From positions 1 to 42,948 of the forward strand of contig JAURYJ010000043.1 in the NCBI GenBank assembly GCA_030653985.1: a DNA stretch of 42,948 nucleotides. The letters are read 5' to 3'. Shown piece by piece: positions 42,375 to 42,948 of this stretch (position 1 is its first letter; the number at the start of each line of letters is the position of its first letter). This stretch comes from Methylobacter sp. (GTDB taxonomy: Bacteria; Pseudomonadota; Gammaproteobacteria; Methylococcales; Methylomonadaceae). The notes beneath the pieces were generated by a model. That model did not search any database. It saw only the letters and a program-made list of their open reading frames with translations, and was not told the DNA's origin. A program made the position numbers and the translations under genes.

Positions 42375-42791
42375 CTATTTTGGCGTTCTTTGTTGTTCAA
42401 TGTATTGCCGAATGATTGCAATCGGCGCACCACCACAACTTCCCGCAAAATAACTGGGCGACCATAATGCGCCGCCCCATAACCGCTTTTTGATTTCAGG
42501 ATAATCCTTTTTGCGAATCATCCGGCTGGAAACGCCTTTCAGGCTATTCACCAGCGCCGACACCGCTACTTTGGGCGGGTAGTTTACTAGCAGATGAACG
42601 TGGTCATCCTCGCCATCGAACGCTATCAGTTCCGCTTCGAAGTCAATGCACACGTCAGTGAAGATGCCGCGCAAGTCATCGATCACTGCTTTAGTGAATA
42701 CTCCACGACGATATTTAGTCACAAAGACCAAATGAACGTGGAGATTGAAAACGCAGTGTCTGCCGTGCCGGATGTCTTGATTGTTTTTCAT
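42375..42791 (-). CDS. tnpA: IS200/IS605-family TnpA transposase (Y1 HUH)
   Basis: A 138-residue Y1 transposase. It has NLHVHLVFVTKYRRGVF at the N-terminus, the HUH motif in EDDHVHLLVNYPPKVAVS, SRMIRKKDYPEIKKRLWGGALWSPSYFAGSCGG, and the catalytic Tyr in IRQYIEQQ near the C-terminus. It cuts and joins single-stranded DNA at hairpin ends. All motifs appear intact and length is typical, so it could be active. It could also mobilise the tnpA-less relatives in this window if their ends are compatible. Confidence 0.95.
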   Translation of the reverse strand: MKNNQDIRHGRHCVFNLHVHLVFVTKYRRGVFTKAVIDDLRGIFTDVCIDFEAELIAFDGEDDHVHLLVNYPPKVAVSALVNSLKGVSSRMIRKKDYPEIKKRLWGGALWSPSYFAGSCGGAPIAIIRQYIEQQRTPK

Positions 42792-42823
42792 AGGCCAATT
42801 AAAAAGTATGCTAGTATAGCACC

Positions 42824-42948
42824 ATGAAAAAGACGATACGCAAAGCCTTTAAGTTTCAGCTCAAGGTGACACCGGAAATTAGCCAGCAACTGGCTAATTT
42901 TGCCGGTGGCAGTCGCTTTGTCTGGAATAAAGCACTGGCGTTAAATCT
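42824..42948 (+). CDS. tnpB: TnpB, N-terminal part (runs off the window)
   Basis: The ATG at 42824 opens MKKTIRKAFKFQLKVTPEIS with FAGGSRFVWNKALALN downstream, the usual TnpB N-terminal pattern (KAFKFRL...N.AG..R.VWN.AL). Only 41 codons are in the window, so the catalytic part cannot be judged. It diverges from tnpA across 32 nt. The sequence is clearly different from the TnpB at 19742. Confidence 0.85.
   Translation, partial: MKKTIRKAFKFQLKVTPEISQQLANFAGGSRFVWNKALALN

Larger units (their letters stand above)
42311..42948 (+). mobile_element. IS605-type element, left end to window edge (partial)
   Basis: The element begins at about 42311 after TTTAT, has a left-end hairpin CCCCGTCGTTCAGGGCGGGG (42327-42346), tnpA on the minus strand and tnpB on the plus strand starting 32 nt away, the IS605 arrangement. 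Its left end matches the remnant at 14773-14852. The right end is outside the window. Both genes visible so far are open. Confidence 0.85.

Noticed and set aside
1..42948. Prophage, integrase or tRNA-flanked genomic island
   Set aside because: No integrase, phage structural gene or tRNA was recognised. Mobile content is limited to IS605-type elements, small repeats and the restriction-modification pair.

Overview
The window looks like a gammaproteobacterial chromosome. The best fit is a Methylococcales-type methanotroph (Methylobacter or Methylomonas-like), but this is an inference from gene content and order. The block zapB-zapA-6S RNA beside ygfB-pepP-ubiH-ubiI has the order familiar from gammaproteobacteria such as E. 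coli. No methane-oxidation gene is present to settle the genus.

Layout. Positions 1-7.9 kb hold a minus-strand surface-polysaccharide export operon: ABC-2 permease (Wzm type), an embedded MntA/HepT toxin-antitoxin pair, ABC ATPase with a Wzt-type C-terminal domain, an FkbM methyltransferase carrying a Gln-rich coiled coil, and a 1078-residue multidomain glycosyltransferase. Positions 8.3-12.6 kb hold a complete type I secretion operon (ABC transporter, HlyD-type adaptor, TolC-type outer membrane protein) with no evident substrate gene. Positions 13-18.3 kb hold sugar-nucleotide genes: a GDP-mannose enzyme (manC/algA type) and the dTDP-rhamnose set rfbC-rfbD-rfbB-rfbA. These plausibly feed the glycosyltransferase at the left end.

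Positions 18.6-25.8 kb are the housekeeping core: an EVE-domain protein, 6S RNA, zapA, zapB, ygfB, pepP, ubiH and ubiI. A tnpB-only IS200/IS605-family element sits between zapB and zapA. Then come a membrane-anchored Ala/Lys/Pro-rich protein, the pilS-pilR two-component pair, and sucC-sucD. An AT-rich restriction-modification pair (C5-cytosine methyltransferase plus HNH endonuclease) sits between sucD and nadE. Positions 35.5-41.6 kb hold a Cys-containing membrane protein, a PepSY membrane protein, an HDOD signalling protein, a type II NADH dehydrogenase and a YcxB-like protein.

The right end (41.6-42.9 kb) is a toxin-antitoxin graveyard. A HicB-like antitoxin is followed by a 15-codon HicA remnant. 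A Phd-type antitoxin is followed by a PIN toxin gene cut after about 14 codons by an IS605-type element with divergent tnpA and tnpB; tnpB runs off the window.

The window is rich in dispersed palindromic repeats, including a candidate MITE with perfect 19-bp inverted ends, a family based on GAACGCAGATGACGCTGAT, and several REP-like hairpins. An internally deleted relative of the right-end IS605 element lies between manC and rfbA. The most interesting candidates for a new system are the FkbM/coiled-coil/Wzt/glycosyltransferase set, which resembles a polymer-length ruler, and the AMPylating toxin-antitoxin pair translationally coupled inside that export operon.
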